Source: Chara braunii (Eukaryota > Streptophyta > Charophyceae > Charales > Characeae). From it: a DNA stretch of 45,094 bases. The notes beneath the pieces were generated by a model. The model searched no databases. It had not been told where the DNA came from and saw only the letters and a program-made list of their open reading frames with translations. Below, in pieces: positions 31,081 to 42,836 of the stretch. The stretch covers positions 1,487,842-1,532,935 of the forward strand of contig BFEA01000065.1 of assembly GCA_003427395.1 (NCBI GenBank), read 5' to 3'. The translations under genes were made by a program, and so were the position numbers. Positions within the stretch are counted from its first letter, which is position 1; the number at the start of each line of letters is the position of its first letter.

Positions 31081-34000
31081 CAATCATTAACCACAAATAC
31101 CTTATCTCAATATCATATACTAACAACTCGAAGTGCACAAACAATATCCAAAACGAATAAAAACCTAAATTTATATAATCGACCTTTATTAGATATATTG
31201 AAGACTTAAATTTTTTAAGACTGGAAAAAAATATTATAATCTTAACAACACTTCTAAATATTCATAAAAAAACATTTAAAATTCGTTCATGGTATAATAT
31301 TCCTCAACTGAGACTAACAATATTACTAACAAACGCTTTGCATTCATCACATATGAAATTTTTACAACAATTTGACATTAAAAATAAAAAAAAATAAAAA
31401 AATTTCACAATAGCAAAAATATCACAACAAATTCAACTTACTAAAAAATATTATATAACTTTCATTTATGCGAAATCAAGTCATTTAAACATACGAAACA
31501 AACAAATATTATACAATGAAAAATCACAATACATAACACTGAAGGAGATGTAAGAAAAAGTACAAAAAGAAAAACTTCTAATGTTCTTAACCGGAAAAGG
31601 TAAAAAAGAAAAATTATACTCCATTGCAACCATCTAAAATTTTTGCAATGCTTGGCAAAACATAAAGTAATTGCAAAAACAACTCTTACTGAAAACGTTG
31701 CAGTAACAATTTATGATGTTACCATTCATAGTAGGATCAACATGCGTAACTTAAAAAAATAACACTTTCTTAACCAACGTAGTGCGAATTTTAAAGAAAT
31801 TATAAATTGTCTTTATATTTTTACTTACTACAATTAGTGAAATCAATACAATGAACAAAAAACAAGCTGTCAAATCAGATATGACAGCATAAAAAATAAA
31901 TAAAAAATAATTTATCATTTAGAGAATTATATATTTGTTTTAAGGGGATTTGTTTTAGATACCGCTTTTTGTGGGTAGACTATTACAGGAATGATAATCA
32001 CAAAAATATACAATCAATTCATTAAATGTTGAAAGATTTAACTTTTAATGTTTTTTAAAAATATTCATTATCTTAGATGAAAAGTTCGTTTCAAATCAGA
32101 TCTCCCACAAGGAGAAGGATATTCAAAAGTCTGAAAGAGCAGTTTGACTCATTAGTTTATTGAGATTCTTAACTCACGATTTCAATCGTCTCGTCCATAA
32201 TAAAATTAACTACCGTCTAATTACAAAACGATAATAAAATCTCGATGTACGGAACATCAAACAATGACGCAGGTATTAACATCATTTGTTCATATGTGTG
32301 CGAATGAACAAAATTATTATTTAAAAATCATTATCAAATATGTATTGTTACAAATTTTGACAAAAACTTCAAAAAAAAAACAACGACGATATTTGTTATG
32401 TAATATGCTTCCCCGACAACATTCGAGAACGTTGTGCATCATTTGTAGATTGCATTTCAAGCATGTCAATTGTATTCACAAAAAATATTGACCCTAAAAT
32501 AGGCATTGTCAACAAAACATTCAAAATTTTACGTTTCTTTCAATTTCATCAAACTACATAATTTTGACTTATTTTTGCTACCGCAACATCTAGTCATGTG
32601 TTTTTCCCAAATCAACCTACTCAACTTGCATTAATTCGCATTCCAAATAAAAAATTACTTAAATTATTTTTATTTTTATCAACTGCTCAGTTATCTAAGA
32701 ACATTTACTCAGTTTTCTTCGAATCTTTAAAACGTGCGCTTACTGTATCATTACCACACATTTAATTTTTATCACAACACACTTGGACTATATATTAAAA
32801 ACAATATCTTTTAATTTCGGCTATCGTTTTCACACTTTATAAAGATTAAGGAGAAACCTTAAAATCAATGAGAAAGAAATGACGTCCCAAATGAGAAAGA
32901 AAAAACGTCACAAACAATGATACGTTGTAATATATTGCAGACTATAATTTTTTTCCACACCATAAATGAGAAAGAAAAAACGTTCAAATATACATTGTAA
33001 TATATTGTGTAATAAATAGTTAGGCTTTCACAATCGTCTAACAAATAACAAAATCACTCACAAAATTATTCAAACTTGATGAAAATGTACTATATGAAAA
33101 TGACAAACTCACAAAGATTGCAGAACAACGATTTCAATCTAACCTCATTTAAAATATACTTCATAAAACATATTTTACATCAGATATAAACGAAAAAAAT
33201 AAACAATCAGACACAACAAACTTATAGTAGCTAAGGATACAACCTCAAATAAAATATAAATAATAAATAATTTATCAAATAATAAAACACAACATCAAAT
33301 TATTCAAAACTTCATTTGTTTGTCCGATGATCTTGATATAATAACATATTTAAACTACACTAACGAATGTTTTTACGTGACTCCTTTTACAACAAACAGT
33401 TAAACCTTTACCAATCAACAACATCGCATTCCATATCTTCACAATTCGCTCCTCACACCCCATCTTGACGACATATAAAATACACAGATACAAATTTTGA
33501 TGATGAAAACGTTGTTCCAATCCCAATGAATTCATAATAATGTTTATACATTTCTCTACAAAAATATATTGGCTCACGAATACATCCATGAATAGTTATG
33601 TTGGATTAATAATGGATAAATCAACAATAATCTTTATAGTAAACACGTTCGCATTTAAAAAAAAATGATAACTTTTGCATTGATCGACAAATCTTAAAAA
33701 TAAATCAATTTCAGTTATTCACAACTCTCACACATTTTTTAATTCTAAGAAATTTTAACAATACCTGGTGGACACTTTGATATTTAAATTTTCAAATAGA
33801 AACTGTATATTACTATAACAACCTTTCCTGTACTGATACAACATTTTTCAAGTTTATCAAACGATGGTTATGAGTTATAATAAATTGTTTACGCATATTA
33901 CAAAATACAACACATATCTTACAAGGCCCATAACAAGTTAATTCACAAGATTGTGGCGTTTTTGTCCTCGTAATGCTTCGACATCTTATTCTACCTAACT

Positions 34001-34420
34001 CACTTTCATATATCAATGATTTCTCTCAAAATGACATACCTCTATATAGGGCATTCGTTCATAACGAACTTTGTCTTTAAACACTAGACAAAATTACATC
34101 ATACTCATACTCTACAACCACCGATCCACCACAACTACTTTGTCAAACATAATCAATACATTGATTACATATAAAACATCACTAATTATCAATTATTATG
34201 TTAACACAAATAACAAGCACACTCGAAGACTCATTTATAAGCTATGTGGACAACAAGATTCAATGACCACCGACTCAAAACCAAATATAAATAAAGGTAT
34301 ATCAAATATTCATACAATGTTTAAAAAATCAAGTACCTCTTTTACACACATACACACATAACCAACATGCTTGTTCTCCTTTGAAACAGAACTTAAGCGT
34401 CATAAACTTGTCATTTTACT
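31081..34420. other. AT-rich DNA, no convincing gene
   Basis: Local repetition of AATGAGAAAGAAA(A)ACGT(C/T) and TTGTAATATATTG at about 32865-33010. ORFs at 32264-32491 (+), 33350-33589 (-) and 33813-34016 (-) of 67-79 codons contain several cysteines and could be relics, but show no domain and have no neighbours in frame. Confidence 0.45.
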
Positions 34421-34432
34421 TCTTCTTTTTTT

Positions 34433-34443
34433 CTCACACACAT

Positions 34444-34478
<35 letters not shown>

Positions 34479-34545
34479 CAAACATGCAAACACGCACACA
34501 CATGCAAACATGCACACACATGCAAACATGCACACACATATCCAC
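34433..34545. repeat. (CA)n with ACATGCAAACATGCAC variant units
   Basis: CA repeats followed by four ~16-base CATGCAAACATGCACACA units. Confidence 0.9.
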
Positions 34546-34599
34546 TCAGAAAACTTTTGTTATTCTTCACGCCACCACAACCCTTCAAATGAAAACAAT

Positions 34600-34679
34600 T
34601 ATTTTGGTTCAAAAAGAAATTTGGGTCCTTTGTTCCACCTGTCATCGGGGACGTCGCCCCATGACATTTCCTTCGAGCG

Positions 34680-34716
<37 letters not shown>

Positions 34717-35063
34717 AAATGTGCTTAAGGCTTTCAACCAATAGGGTGCCGTCATGTTCCAAATTCTCGGTTGCAATGTCTCTTTAGCCATGTGCCCGCC
34801 CCTCTCTGTGAAACGCAAATTTTTTTTTACTAAGGGGTCCCTTGGGCAAAAGGAAGAAATGGTTGGGGAATCCTCGGAGCCCAAGGAATTTCCTTCGGAG
34901 GGTTTTCACTTTTTTTTTCCCGACTGCATCCCCGAGGATAGGTGTAACAAACAAATCATCGGGGACTTTACGGGTCCGAGGAGTATCTAACGAGCCCCTA
35001 AGCCTTTCAATACAACAACCACTAACGACCCTCAAGTTCAACAATTTAAAAAAAAAAAAAAAA
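34600..35063 (+). repeat. Two poly(A)-tailed retroposed pieces
   Basis: GC-richer sequence ends in a 29-base A run at 34685-34713, and a second piece ends in a 17-base A run at 35047-35063. The second holds a 78-codon ORF (34754-34990) without a known domain. A TAAG(G/C)CTTTCAA motif is found near the start of the second piece and again just before its tail. Likely 3' ends of retroelements or processed transcripts inserted next to each other just upstream of the LINE. Confidence 0.45.
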
Positions 35064-35404
35064 ATTCTCTAACATTCAAAAATAACATTACGATTTTTTT
35101 TTTAGGGAAAAGAAAATGTGGTTCAGGCGACCGCGAGAGGTGCGCTAATTAGCACTCGGTTTCAGCACCGCCCGTCAGGACGGCGGTCCTAACCAGCAGC
35201 AAGTGAGTCCGTCGTGGTCTCACAACTGCGGGTGAAAACCAAGTTTCCTCGGTTTTACGAGGACCTACGACAATGGTCGTAGGTGAGTTTTCCAGCGGTT
35301 AGAGTGTCGTCTGTCGTCTGCTCGACAACAAGATGCTATGAAGATCGAAAAGACTGCTTAATTTTAGGAGTCTCTTCGTTTTTTAGTCTTCCCTTGGTGG
35401 GAGA

Positions 35405-35775
35405 GAATGTTAAAAACATTGGTATTTTTCATTACCACTTCAAGACAGCGTTCACCACTTCAGGATGCAGCCTGCCTAAACAAGTGGTTTTCAGGGTCTT
35501 CGGACCGTTCACCACTTCATGATGCAGCCTACCTAAACACGTGGTTTTTCAGGGTATTCGGACCTTTCACCACTTTAGGACCATTCTGGATTTTCAGACT
35601 GCCAAAAAATCTCACTTCACCACTTCAGGATGCAGCCTGCCTAAACATGTGCTTTTCAGGGTCTTCGGACCTTTCACCACTTCAAGACCATTCGGGATTT
35701 TCAGACTGTCCAAAACTCTCACTTCAAAATTTTCATTCATGAATTTTCAGCTACCCGTTAACCGTTTGTGCTTGG
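35405..35775 (+). repeat. LINE leader with tandem ~75-bp modules
   Basis: The module TTCACCACTTCAGGATGCAGCC / CCTAAACA(A/C)GTGG / GGGTCTTCGGACC repeats three to four times, alternating with GGACCATTC-GGATTTTCAGACTG-CCAAAACTCTCACTTC. Repeated promoter monomers are known in 5' regions of some LINEs; a promoter role here is inference. Ends at AACCGTTTGTG, 40-50 bases before the ORF1 ATG. Confidence 0.75.
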
Positions 35776-35825
35776 TGGGTAAGTAAAGTTTACATTTGGG
35801 TGTAATCGTTCAGGAGTTCGAAAGA

Positions 35826-36941
35826 ATGGAGATAGAACCACCAGGTCAAGTTGCGACGGATGGAAGAGCGCAAGTCCCGGGTGACTATCGTCTGGAGGAG
35901 GAAAGAGGAAGAAAGATGGTAAGGGCATGTTTCGAGGAGGGTATTATTCCAACGAACATAGACCCTAGAGAGATGGAGATGATTGAGAGAGAGGTAAAAT
36001 TTACTCTTAACGCCTCTCTGGATGAGATTAAAATTCGATGGTTAAAAGGAAAAACGGTGACGGTTATTTTTCAGGATGGGGTTAGGTTCCTGCCAAAAAA
36101 AGTGAAAGAAGATGTAGTGAGAGCTTATGAGGATGTGTGGATTCGGGATGATGTGTTCAGGGAGGAATTCAAAAAGGGCAGGATTAAAGTGGAAAGCCCG
36201 AACGTTGTTTTCTATGTCCCAAGAGCTCAGGAGATTACCGACTGGGTGTTGCAGAAGAAAACAGACTTCATCGATTTGGCAGGCACAACGTATCGAACCG
36301 AATTCAAGCCTTGGTTTACTCGGGCTGAAATTCGACATTGGCGGCAATTGGTGGACCAAAATGCCTTTTGGGTAATTGCTGTTGGCATTCCGTTGGACAA
36401 AATGCCATTTATTCATGTGTACGTCGAGAAAGCGATTGGGAAGATTATTAAACAGCACAAGCCTGAGGCGGATGACACTGGTCCGAAGCTGGTGAACTTG
36501 AGGTTTGACATTGACCCTGCATGCAAGAGCAATATGAAAGATAAATTTTTTATTCAAACTTGTCAAGGGGATGTTCTCGAAGTCAACCTGGCCGGCCCGG
36601 ATTTAGAGTGGTGCAAGAGATGTCGTTCCTTTTTCCATACGGAAGTGACCTGTCGTAGTACGGGTCGGAGAGACCAAGGTGGAGTTAACAACACTCAGCC
36701 TCAAGCCTCAACAACAAGATCTCGGCAGCCAAGACCAAACTACAATGGGGCCTTGCGAGCCCCGGGTGCAACTTCTCAGCCTGGGTGCAATCAGTCGTCA
36801 CTTCTTCGAATGCCCCGCTGTCATCAGTTATCAGTATCTATCCTACCTTCTCTCCCTCTGGAGGGCAGACTCAGTAGCAAGGAGCTCTGCTTCAAGGTAC
36901 GAGGCAAGGACAGAACCGTGCGGTTGAAGCCGTGTGGGTAA
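35826..36941 (+). pseudogene. LINE ORF1: DUF4283-like RNA-binding part plus CCHC zinc knuckle
   Basis: The first ATG at 35826 gives 371 residues. Residues about 155-260 resemble the DUF4283 region of plant LINE ORF1 proteins (WVIAVGIPLDKMPF near 181, then a VNLRFDIDP stretch). A CX2CX4HX4C knuckle follows: C263, C266, H271, C276. ORF1 proteins bind the element RNA and form the retrotransposition particle. Near 36922 another phase becomes coding-like and continues to TAG at 37070, so the original tail is lost by a frameshift. The first 320 residues look intact. Confidence 0.85.
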
Positions 36942-37719
36942 CTTATTTAAATAGTTTGCCCCCGCCTGCCAATGCATTACCAAGTGAGGATGAGCCCCTC
37001 GATGACGAATTTGCACACCTTCTCCCCGTGGGTGCCTTCGGTACCTCTACAGGGAGGGTCTTCAGTCAATAGGGAAGGTGCCCATATGCAACAGATGATC
37101 TCACCCTCAGGGAGGGGTCTCCCAGGAGCTAGTGGAAGTCGCCTATGTGGCGCCTATGTGGCGAGTCCCTAGGGAAGCAAAGAAGGGTAAGTGAGGGAGA
37201 TGTGGACATTCAAGTGGACTTACAACTGAAAAATTATGGTAGTTTTATTGGTTCTCGTCGTCTGCAGGTAAGAGAAAGTCCTTTCGACATCGAATGGAGG
37301 CCTTGTCAAAAGACCAACCTGTCGTAGAATATAGGGTTTTGCCACTGTTGTGCTCCTCTGCTATGAACGAATTTTGGTTCACTGCATGGGTTAGGGCAGA
37401 AGGCGCTCCCCTCTTGCTGAACTCTGTTTGTCCCGAATCGCCCATGCCCCATGCCACAACTGCGATGGCAAAATCCCTGATTCAGGATAAATTTGACATT
37501 CGTATTGTTGAAATTTTGATGCCCAAATTATTGGTTGATATAGAAGGCAAGAGATGTTGTTGTTATGAACAGCTAGAATACAAAGGATTTCGGTTGTTCC
37601 CGCTGACCTGGCTTATAGAACGTAGAAAACCGGAACTGCGTCGGCTCAGGGGTTTCACCCTCGGTGTTGTCGAATTTCTGTCGGATTTGAACATGAAATT
37701 GGGCAGAAAAATGAAATAA
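36922..37719 (+). pseudogene. ORF1 tail and linker frames
   Basis: Coding-like text continues after the ORF1 break in a second phase (36922-37069; a Pro-rich part then an acidic SEDEPLDDEF stretch, TAG 37070). A separate 141-codon ORF at 37294-37719 has hydrophobic-strand composition, a CCCYE motif and a basic C-terminus, ending just before ORF2. The latter may be the end of ORF1 in another phase or an additional small ORF. No domain is recognised in it. Confidence 0.5.
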
Positions 37720-37816
37720 GGCTCCCCCTTCCTGAAGCGTTATTTAACAGAATTTTGACCCTCTGCAAACCCCGACGATGGCTTCCAGATCCAACCCACT
37801 GGAGTGACCGGCCCTA

Positions 37817-38580
37817 ATGGGCAGGCTTAGAGTGACTACGTGGAATGTACGTGGATTGGGTAATTCAACAGGTAGGAACAAAAAAGGCCGTATGAAAAGT
37901 TGGATGCATACTAATAAAATGAATATTATTTGCATTTAGGAAATCAAACTTTCGGAGGAAATAAATGTTGGATTGGGTGCATGGTGGGAGGGCCCACAGA
38001 TTTGGTCGCCGACTATGGGATCGAGAGGGGGTGTTACCATCTTAATCCACAGGGACTTGTCGATGAAAATAATCGATTTATGTGCTGATTTATGGGGTAA
38101 ATGGGCATGGGTTAAGCTTTGGGTGGGAAATCAGGAATGGGTTATCGCTTCGATTTATGCTCCGACTGATTTGTCCGCACGTATTAATTTTTTCAAGAAT
38201 CTTCCCTTGTTCATCCCAGAGAGTGACCATGTTATACTTGCTGGGGACTGAAACACAGCGTTAGAAAAACAAGGGGGAATCCGTGGGGGCCGTGATGTTT
38301 CAGCCCTTACGAACCTTATGTTGGAGTTGGATTTGATTGAACCTTACCCGCTGCTGCAACCTGCAAAACCGGGTTACACTTGTTCTCGAATGTTAGGGAC
38401 GAGGTTGACACGATCAGCATATGACTGAATTTCTTTCTATTTTCACCATTCGTTTGGAATGCCACTGTTCAGATTAAAGAAATTAAGAATCCAATTTCCG
38501 ATCATAAACCGGTGGTCGCCTCCTTAAATGTTCAAAAGTTGGAAAGAGGTTCAGGTACTTTCGTGTTAATACCAAAATCT
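37817..38580 (+). pseudogene. LINE ORF2, APE-type endonuclease domain (broken)
   Basis: From ATG 37817 the frame opens with TTWNVRGLG (the Asn of NVRGL is a conserved active-site residue). TAG at 37937 (codon 41) replaces the Gln before the catalytic Glu. GGVTILI and IYAP motifs follow normally. TGA at 38249 (codon 145) replaces the residue after Asp in the GD-x-N motif. TGA at 38426 follows a frameshift; the final ISDHKPV motif with the catalytic His (38503) is in another phase. This enzyme nicks target DNA to prime reverse transcription; this copy cannot be made. Confidence 0.9.
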
Positions 38581-38714
38581 TGAAGGATCTAGGGGTAGTG
38601 GACTTGATGGGAAGGTTTTGGACGGATATTCCAATCCAAAGAGGAGTATTGGGATGCCGGGGTTTGTTTTTGTTCATTTCACCTGAGTAATTTTTCATGT
38701 ATTCTGACCGCTAA

Positions 38715-39490
38715 CTAAAGAGACAAAGAACAGGATCTGGTGTTTAAAATTGAATATGTTGAATCTCGTATGAGGTACCGTCCGATCTCGAGCCTGGTCT
38801 GGGGTCCCATCAGAAGAAAATTTATCACTGGATGGGATGCTTTCCAGATCGATGAGTCAGATGCCTGGGCTGAACGCTTGAGGTCGTAAAAGGTATAGTG
38901 GTTTACGATCGAATGACTCGGGAAACGTTCCAAGAGTTTTTCCCGAAACGCCTCACACAGTCGATCATCGAACTGCAACATCCTATCGATCGGGAACTGT
39001 CATTGGCTCGTAAACAATCCCAGCTATGTGTCTACGCCGCCACCTACTACCAGGATATCCTTACCACAAGGAGACCCTGGGAAGACATTACCGAGGACGT
39101 TTCTGAAGGTTCTTCCCATTGGGACCATTTTTCTGTCAGACCGTCTGCCCAAGGTAGGCTTGATATGTATCGACCGATTATAATTGAGGAGGCTTGGGAA
39201 GCATTGATTTCAATGGCCAAAGGAAAGGCCCGGGTGATGACGACCTTCGCGTGGAATTGTACGTGGTAATTTGGGACTCGGTTAAAAATCAATTAGTGGA
39301 AATCTATAATCAAGTGTTAGTGGACGAGAATCTCTCTAAGTCAATGAGGAACAGAGTTATTTCCCTACTGTATAAAAAAAGGGATAGATCAGAGATTAGG
39401 AATTGGAGGCTGGTATTGGTCCTCAATGTGTCCTATAAACTCTTGGTAAAAGTACTGGCTAGACGGCTAGGAAATATTTCCCCTCTCTGA
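38715..39490 (+). pseudogene. LINE ORF2, linker and N-terminal reverse transcriptase
   Basis: Two overlapping phases carry the region: 38898-39269 (123 codons; TRETFQEFF, then WEALISMAKGKA) and 39194-39490, which begins where the first loses homology and gives the fingers motif region SMRNRVISLLYKK, RDRSEIRNWRLV and LNVSYKLLVKVLARRL. This matches the F-x-x-GxI-x-LL-K-K and WRPI-x-L-x-x-x-Y-K-L-x-x-K pattern of LINE reverse transcriptases. The phase change near 39225 is a one-base indel. Confidence 0.85.
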
Positions 39491-40184
39491 TTTCCAATAA
39501 TCAAGCAACATTTGTCAGAGGCTGGTCAATTTTTGATAACATTGTTACGGCTATTGAGGCCTTGAAAGTTGTGCAGAACGCTCAATCTAACACGTCCATA
39601 TTAATGCTTGACCTTGAAAAAGCATATGATCGAGTAAATTGGACCTATGTTCTAACGACCCTGCGACACCTCGGTCTGGAGAGAACCTATGTAACTGGGT
39701 AGTGACTCTCTATTCGTTGTCAACAGCTTCGGTTATGGTGAATGGTAACCTTTCGCTGCCGTTTGCTCTATCTCGCTTTCTGAGACAGGGGTGCCCATTG
39801 ACCCCCCTCCTTTTTGTAGTTCAAATGGAGAACCTGCTTTGTAATATCCGGTCCAACCAACAGATTGTCGGCCTGAGGGCCAGCAACACTCAGTGCAAGG
39901 TAAAGGCAGTTGTAGACGATTTATTTGCTATATCAAAGAATTCAACACAATCCATAAACGTGCTGAAAGTTTGTTTAGATAAGTACTCTGAACTTTTCGA
40001 AGCCTCGATGAACTGGGCAAAATCCGTGTTTTATCTCCCATCCACTTATGCTGATGCTGTCAACTGGGGCATGAAGCGTATCGTTGCAGAGGAATCTGAG
40101 TGTTTCCTGGCGTTCATGTTTCCCAGCTCTCCTGTAACATTGATCATGAGGGCATCCTCTTTCAACGTTCCTTACAACAGATAG
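39480..40184 (+). pseudogene. LINE ORF2, reverse transcriptase palm
   Basis: Motif A, LMLDLEKAYDRVNW, lies at 39601-39642 in one phase, which stops at TAG 39700. A frame change near 39685 passes to the ORF 39639-40184 with VMVNG, RQGCPLTPLLF (motif B) and VVDDLFAI (motif C, catalytic Asp pair at 39915-39920). The usual Ala before the Asp pair is Val here. The frame changes again near 40105. Confidence 0.95.
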
Positions 40185-40627
40185 CTACGTGGGGGAAAAC
40201 GACTCATCTATCCCTGTATGAAAGAATCTTGGCCATCAACTGCGCCCTGTTATCTCTACTTTGGTTTATAGCAGCAGTCCGACCGATAAGCAAGCATCTC
40301 TGCTCCTTAATTAAAAGAAGGGCTGGTCGTTTCATTTGGAAGCCGTTTGCGTCTGATGACGAAGGCTTTATGTCGAAAGTGGTCTGGGATCTTCTTTGTT
40401 ATCCTAAAGAGCAGGGTGGTCTGGGGTTAGTCGACCCGGAGAAAAAAAACATTGCAATGTTGGTCAGGTGGATTATTAAGTCTATAAACACTACTAAAGC
40501 TACTCATTGGATTGACTTAGCTGAGGAAATTTTTGCGGCCGAATGGGCCCTCAAACGCCTCTCTGATGTTTGGACATGTCTGTTACTCAGTTCATATCAT
40601 AATAGACGGGTGAAATCTGAGTTCTGA
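40100..40627 (+). pseudogene. LINE ORF2, thumb/connection region
   Basis: From about 40110 the frame carries the region after the palm: TWGKTTHLSLYERILAINC, LIKRRAGRFIWKP and QGGLGLVDP. The GGLGL box is typical of L1-type ORF2 after the polymerase. Ends in a TGA at 40625, where the next phase takes over after a short gap. Confidence 0.9.
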
Positions 40628-40671
40628 GAGTTGTTTTGTATGCATGGAAAAAACTAAGGTCGGACGCCTAG

Positions 40672-41445
40672 TTGAACCCTACCACGAAAGCTGAAGTTTT
40701 GTTACAACCATTCTTCGATAATCCTGCAATTAGGCAGGTTGACGACAATTGTTTTTCTGCTGACTCCTCCCGGAACAACTTTGGAAAAAGCTGGATCGAG
40801 AGGGGGGTCTTGAGAATCGGGGACATCTGGTTGGTACTAGAGGGTCAGTGGTTCTCACATGGGGCATTGAGGGATTTATTGGGCGTTATGTGGTATGTGG
40901 AAGAAAGACTGGTTGCGATCATAGATGCTATCCCAGCTCAATGGAAAGACATCTTGAGCCCTGAAGGGGCGGACCCCCCAGGGACTTGGTATATCTCCTC
41001 TGAAGTCTCTCCAGCCCCTTTGTTTTGGAAATTGACCGGCTACGATTCTGATTGTAAGAGGGAGTTTGAATGTTTGTAAGGTCTCAACCCTGAGAAACTG
41101 TGTAAGCTACTCCAACTGAAGGAACATACCCACCCCCCGTTAGGGGCGGGGTTGTCCCAAGTAAGAGTCTGGGAATCTTGCGATGATAATGGAAACTGGG
41201 TATGTAAAGTCTTTGCTTATAGCAAGACACTCTCCCACCTCAAACTGGATCCTCGTATCTGTGGATGGAAGGGTGAGAGTAAGGAAGGTGCAGTCCTGCC
41301 TCTTATTGACTATACTGTTCATCTCAGGCAGAAACTCTTACTGCCCGGTCTCCTATCGAGACTGTGGGTGCCAGATCGAGCCAGGTATTGGACTGCGAGA
41401 AATCAAGAATTACGAAAGTCGTTCTCAAGTGCTGGCAACAACTAG
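40672..41445 (+). pseudogene. LINE ORF2, C-terminal connection (nonsense at 41077)
   Basis: A single phase runs from about 40672 to TAG near 41443 with one internal TAA at 41077. The two sides of that stop read as continuous protein-like sequence (before it DPPGTWYIS and FWKLTGYDSD, after it VRVWESCDDNGNWVCKVFAY), as expected for a nonsense mutation in a former long ORF. Confidence 0.8.
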
Positions 41446-41495
41446 CATAAGCCCCTAGTCCGTGTCTTGCAGTTAACCTTTGGCTGCTCTCTCTG

Positions 41496-41989
41496 TTGGC
41501 TACCTCGTCAGCGGTTAATCTAACACAAAGGGGGTTAAAGGTTGATATTGCCTGTAAGAGATGCAACTGCGCATTTGAGTTTACTCCCCATCTCTGGTAC
41601 GACTGCTCGACGTCAAATCGAATATGGAAATGGTGGAATTCCTTTTGGGCTGAGATTTCAGAAAATGCATTGGTATGGGATCGAGATTGGGTTTTGTTGG
41701 GTGGAATTCCTGACAGGCTGGAATCACATAGGGGTTTGCTCAGGCGGCAAAGGCTGTAGGTTGTGATGTGATTTGGAAGGAAAGAAATTTACGTATCTTC
41801 GAGGGGAAGGAAATGACGAACAAGGAAATACAAATGTTATTTAAATTGTTCATTCATTGCCTTATCCAGGCGGACTGGAAAAGGAAAGGAGGTACGAGGT
41901 TTTATCGTTGGTTCAACGAAACCTGGGGATCGAGAGGTAAACTGGCCAAATTGGAAGGTGAGAAACTAGTGTTAGTTGATTGGTTCTGA
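41496..41989 (+). pseudogene. LINE ORF2, zf-RVT and C-terminus
   Basis: Phase 41496-41759 holds CKRCNCAFEFTPHLWYDC (Cys at 41553 and 41562, His before Leu-Trp, final Cys) and RIWKWWNSF: the zf-RVT zinc-binding motif seen at the end of plant non-LTR ORF2. A phase change near 41755 continues in 41768-41989 with IWKERNLRIFEGKE and a WF end, the expected closing segment with the stop at 41989. Confidence 0.9.
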
Positions 41990-41994
41990 TTCAA

Positions 41995-42480
41995 TTAGTT
42001 GGTTTGATCTTGGCTGTTTGGTTCCTATTCCGCAGGGGATGCCTGAGGGAACTTTGAAAGGGAACGTAGGTGGTTTTCAGGCGGTCTCAGGGATTGTACT
42101 GCCGAGTTAGGCAATGTAGTATTGATAGTGGGTTTGGGTAAGTAGTCATTGGGAAGGGTTGGTGTGGTTTTTGGCCCGAGGCGCCTTTGTTTCCTTGTTT
42201 GTTTGGTTTGTTGGTCTGTGATGATTGTTGTTGATCCTGGTTTGCTCAGTTCCTCTTTCCGCAGGAGGAAGGCAGAGGGAACGGTGGAGGAGGGAGCAGT
42301 TGTTGGTTTCATTCGGTCCTATGGACCGTACTGTCGAGTTCGACAGTGTAGGTGAAATAGGACGGTTAGTTGGCTGGGTAAGTAGGTCCTTGAGTATCTT
42401 GTTTTGGGAGGCTTTGGGCATGAGGCGCTTTTGTTTTCTTGGTTTGTTCGGCTTTGTTAGTCTGAGACTTTTGTTGTTTA
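41995..42480 (+). repeat. 227-bp tandem duplication in the LINE 3' tail
   Basis: GTTCCT(A/C)T(T)TCCGCAGG occurs at 42021 and 42248. The copies share TACTG(C/T)CGAGTT(A/C)G, GGTAAGTAG(T/G), GAGGCGC(C/T)TTTGTTT and TTTG(G/T)TTTGTT. Roughly 65-70% alike by eye. The tail then runs to an A-rich end near 42668. Confidence 0.75.
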
Positions 42481-42836
42481 TTGGGCCAGGTTTTCAGGAC
42501 AGCAGCCTGTGTAAGGTCTTTTTTATTCCTAGATATTACCGGACCTTGGTTCTTCGAGCGCTGCTCGTAAGCTAAATTGGCTGATGCTGACAGGATAACT
42601 CCGGGTGGAATTGTGAGGTCACCGGCCTCCTTTTACCTGGTTATAATGATGTGCTGAAAAAAAAGGAAAAATTTGTCCGACGCCCCTGTAATTTGCGTTA
42701 TTTCATGCCGCGCCCCTCCGACGACCGATTTACCCTGTCACGCCCCTCTGAGCAGGGTTCAAATTTTCCATAAGACCCCGGTGTCGTTTGGGCCTCAAAT
42801 ATTTTCGTTACGCCTCGACCGGTACCAGTCCCTAAT

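Larger units (their letters stand above)
35095..42668 (+). mobile_element. L1-like LINE of streptophyte type, inactivated, about 7.6 kb
   Basis: Order: leader (35095-35825), ORF1 with a DUF4283-like part and CCHC knuckle, linker frame, ORF2 with APE endonuclease, reverse transcriptase, thumb/connection and zf-RVT, then an untranslated tail with a 227-bp duplication, ending in AAAAAAAAGG at about 42652-42668. At least five stops or frameshifts interrupt ORF2 and one interrupts ORF1, so it cannot move by itself. No clear target-site duplication was found, so both ends are approximate. A second copy of the leader sits at 2755-3215. Confidence 0.9.

Noticed and set aside
33350-34016. Reverse Cys-containing ORFs of 79 and 67 codons
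   Set aside because: No domain, no in-phase neighbours and lengths reachable by chance, so they are mentioned only in the spacer entry.
36042-36566. 174-codon reverse ORF
   Set aside because: Antisense to the recognisable LINE ORF1, which carries the DUF4283-like motifs.
37817-41989. Programmed frameshifting or stop readthrough in LINE ORF2
   Set aside because: There are too many breaks, at sites without slippery sequence, and they hit catalytic motifs; mutational decay explains them.
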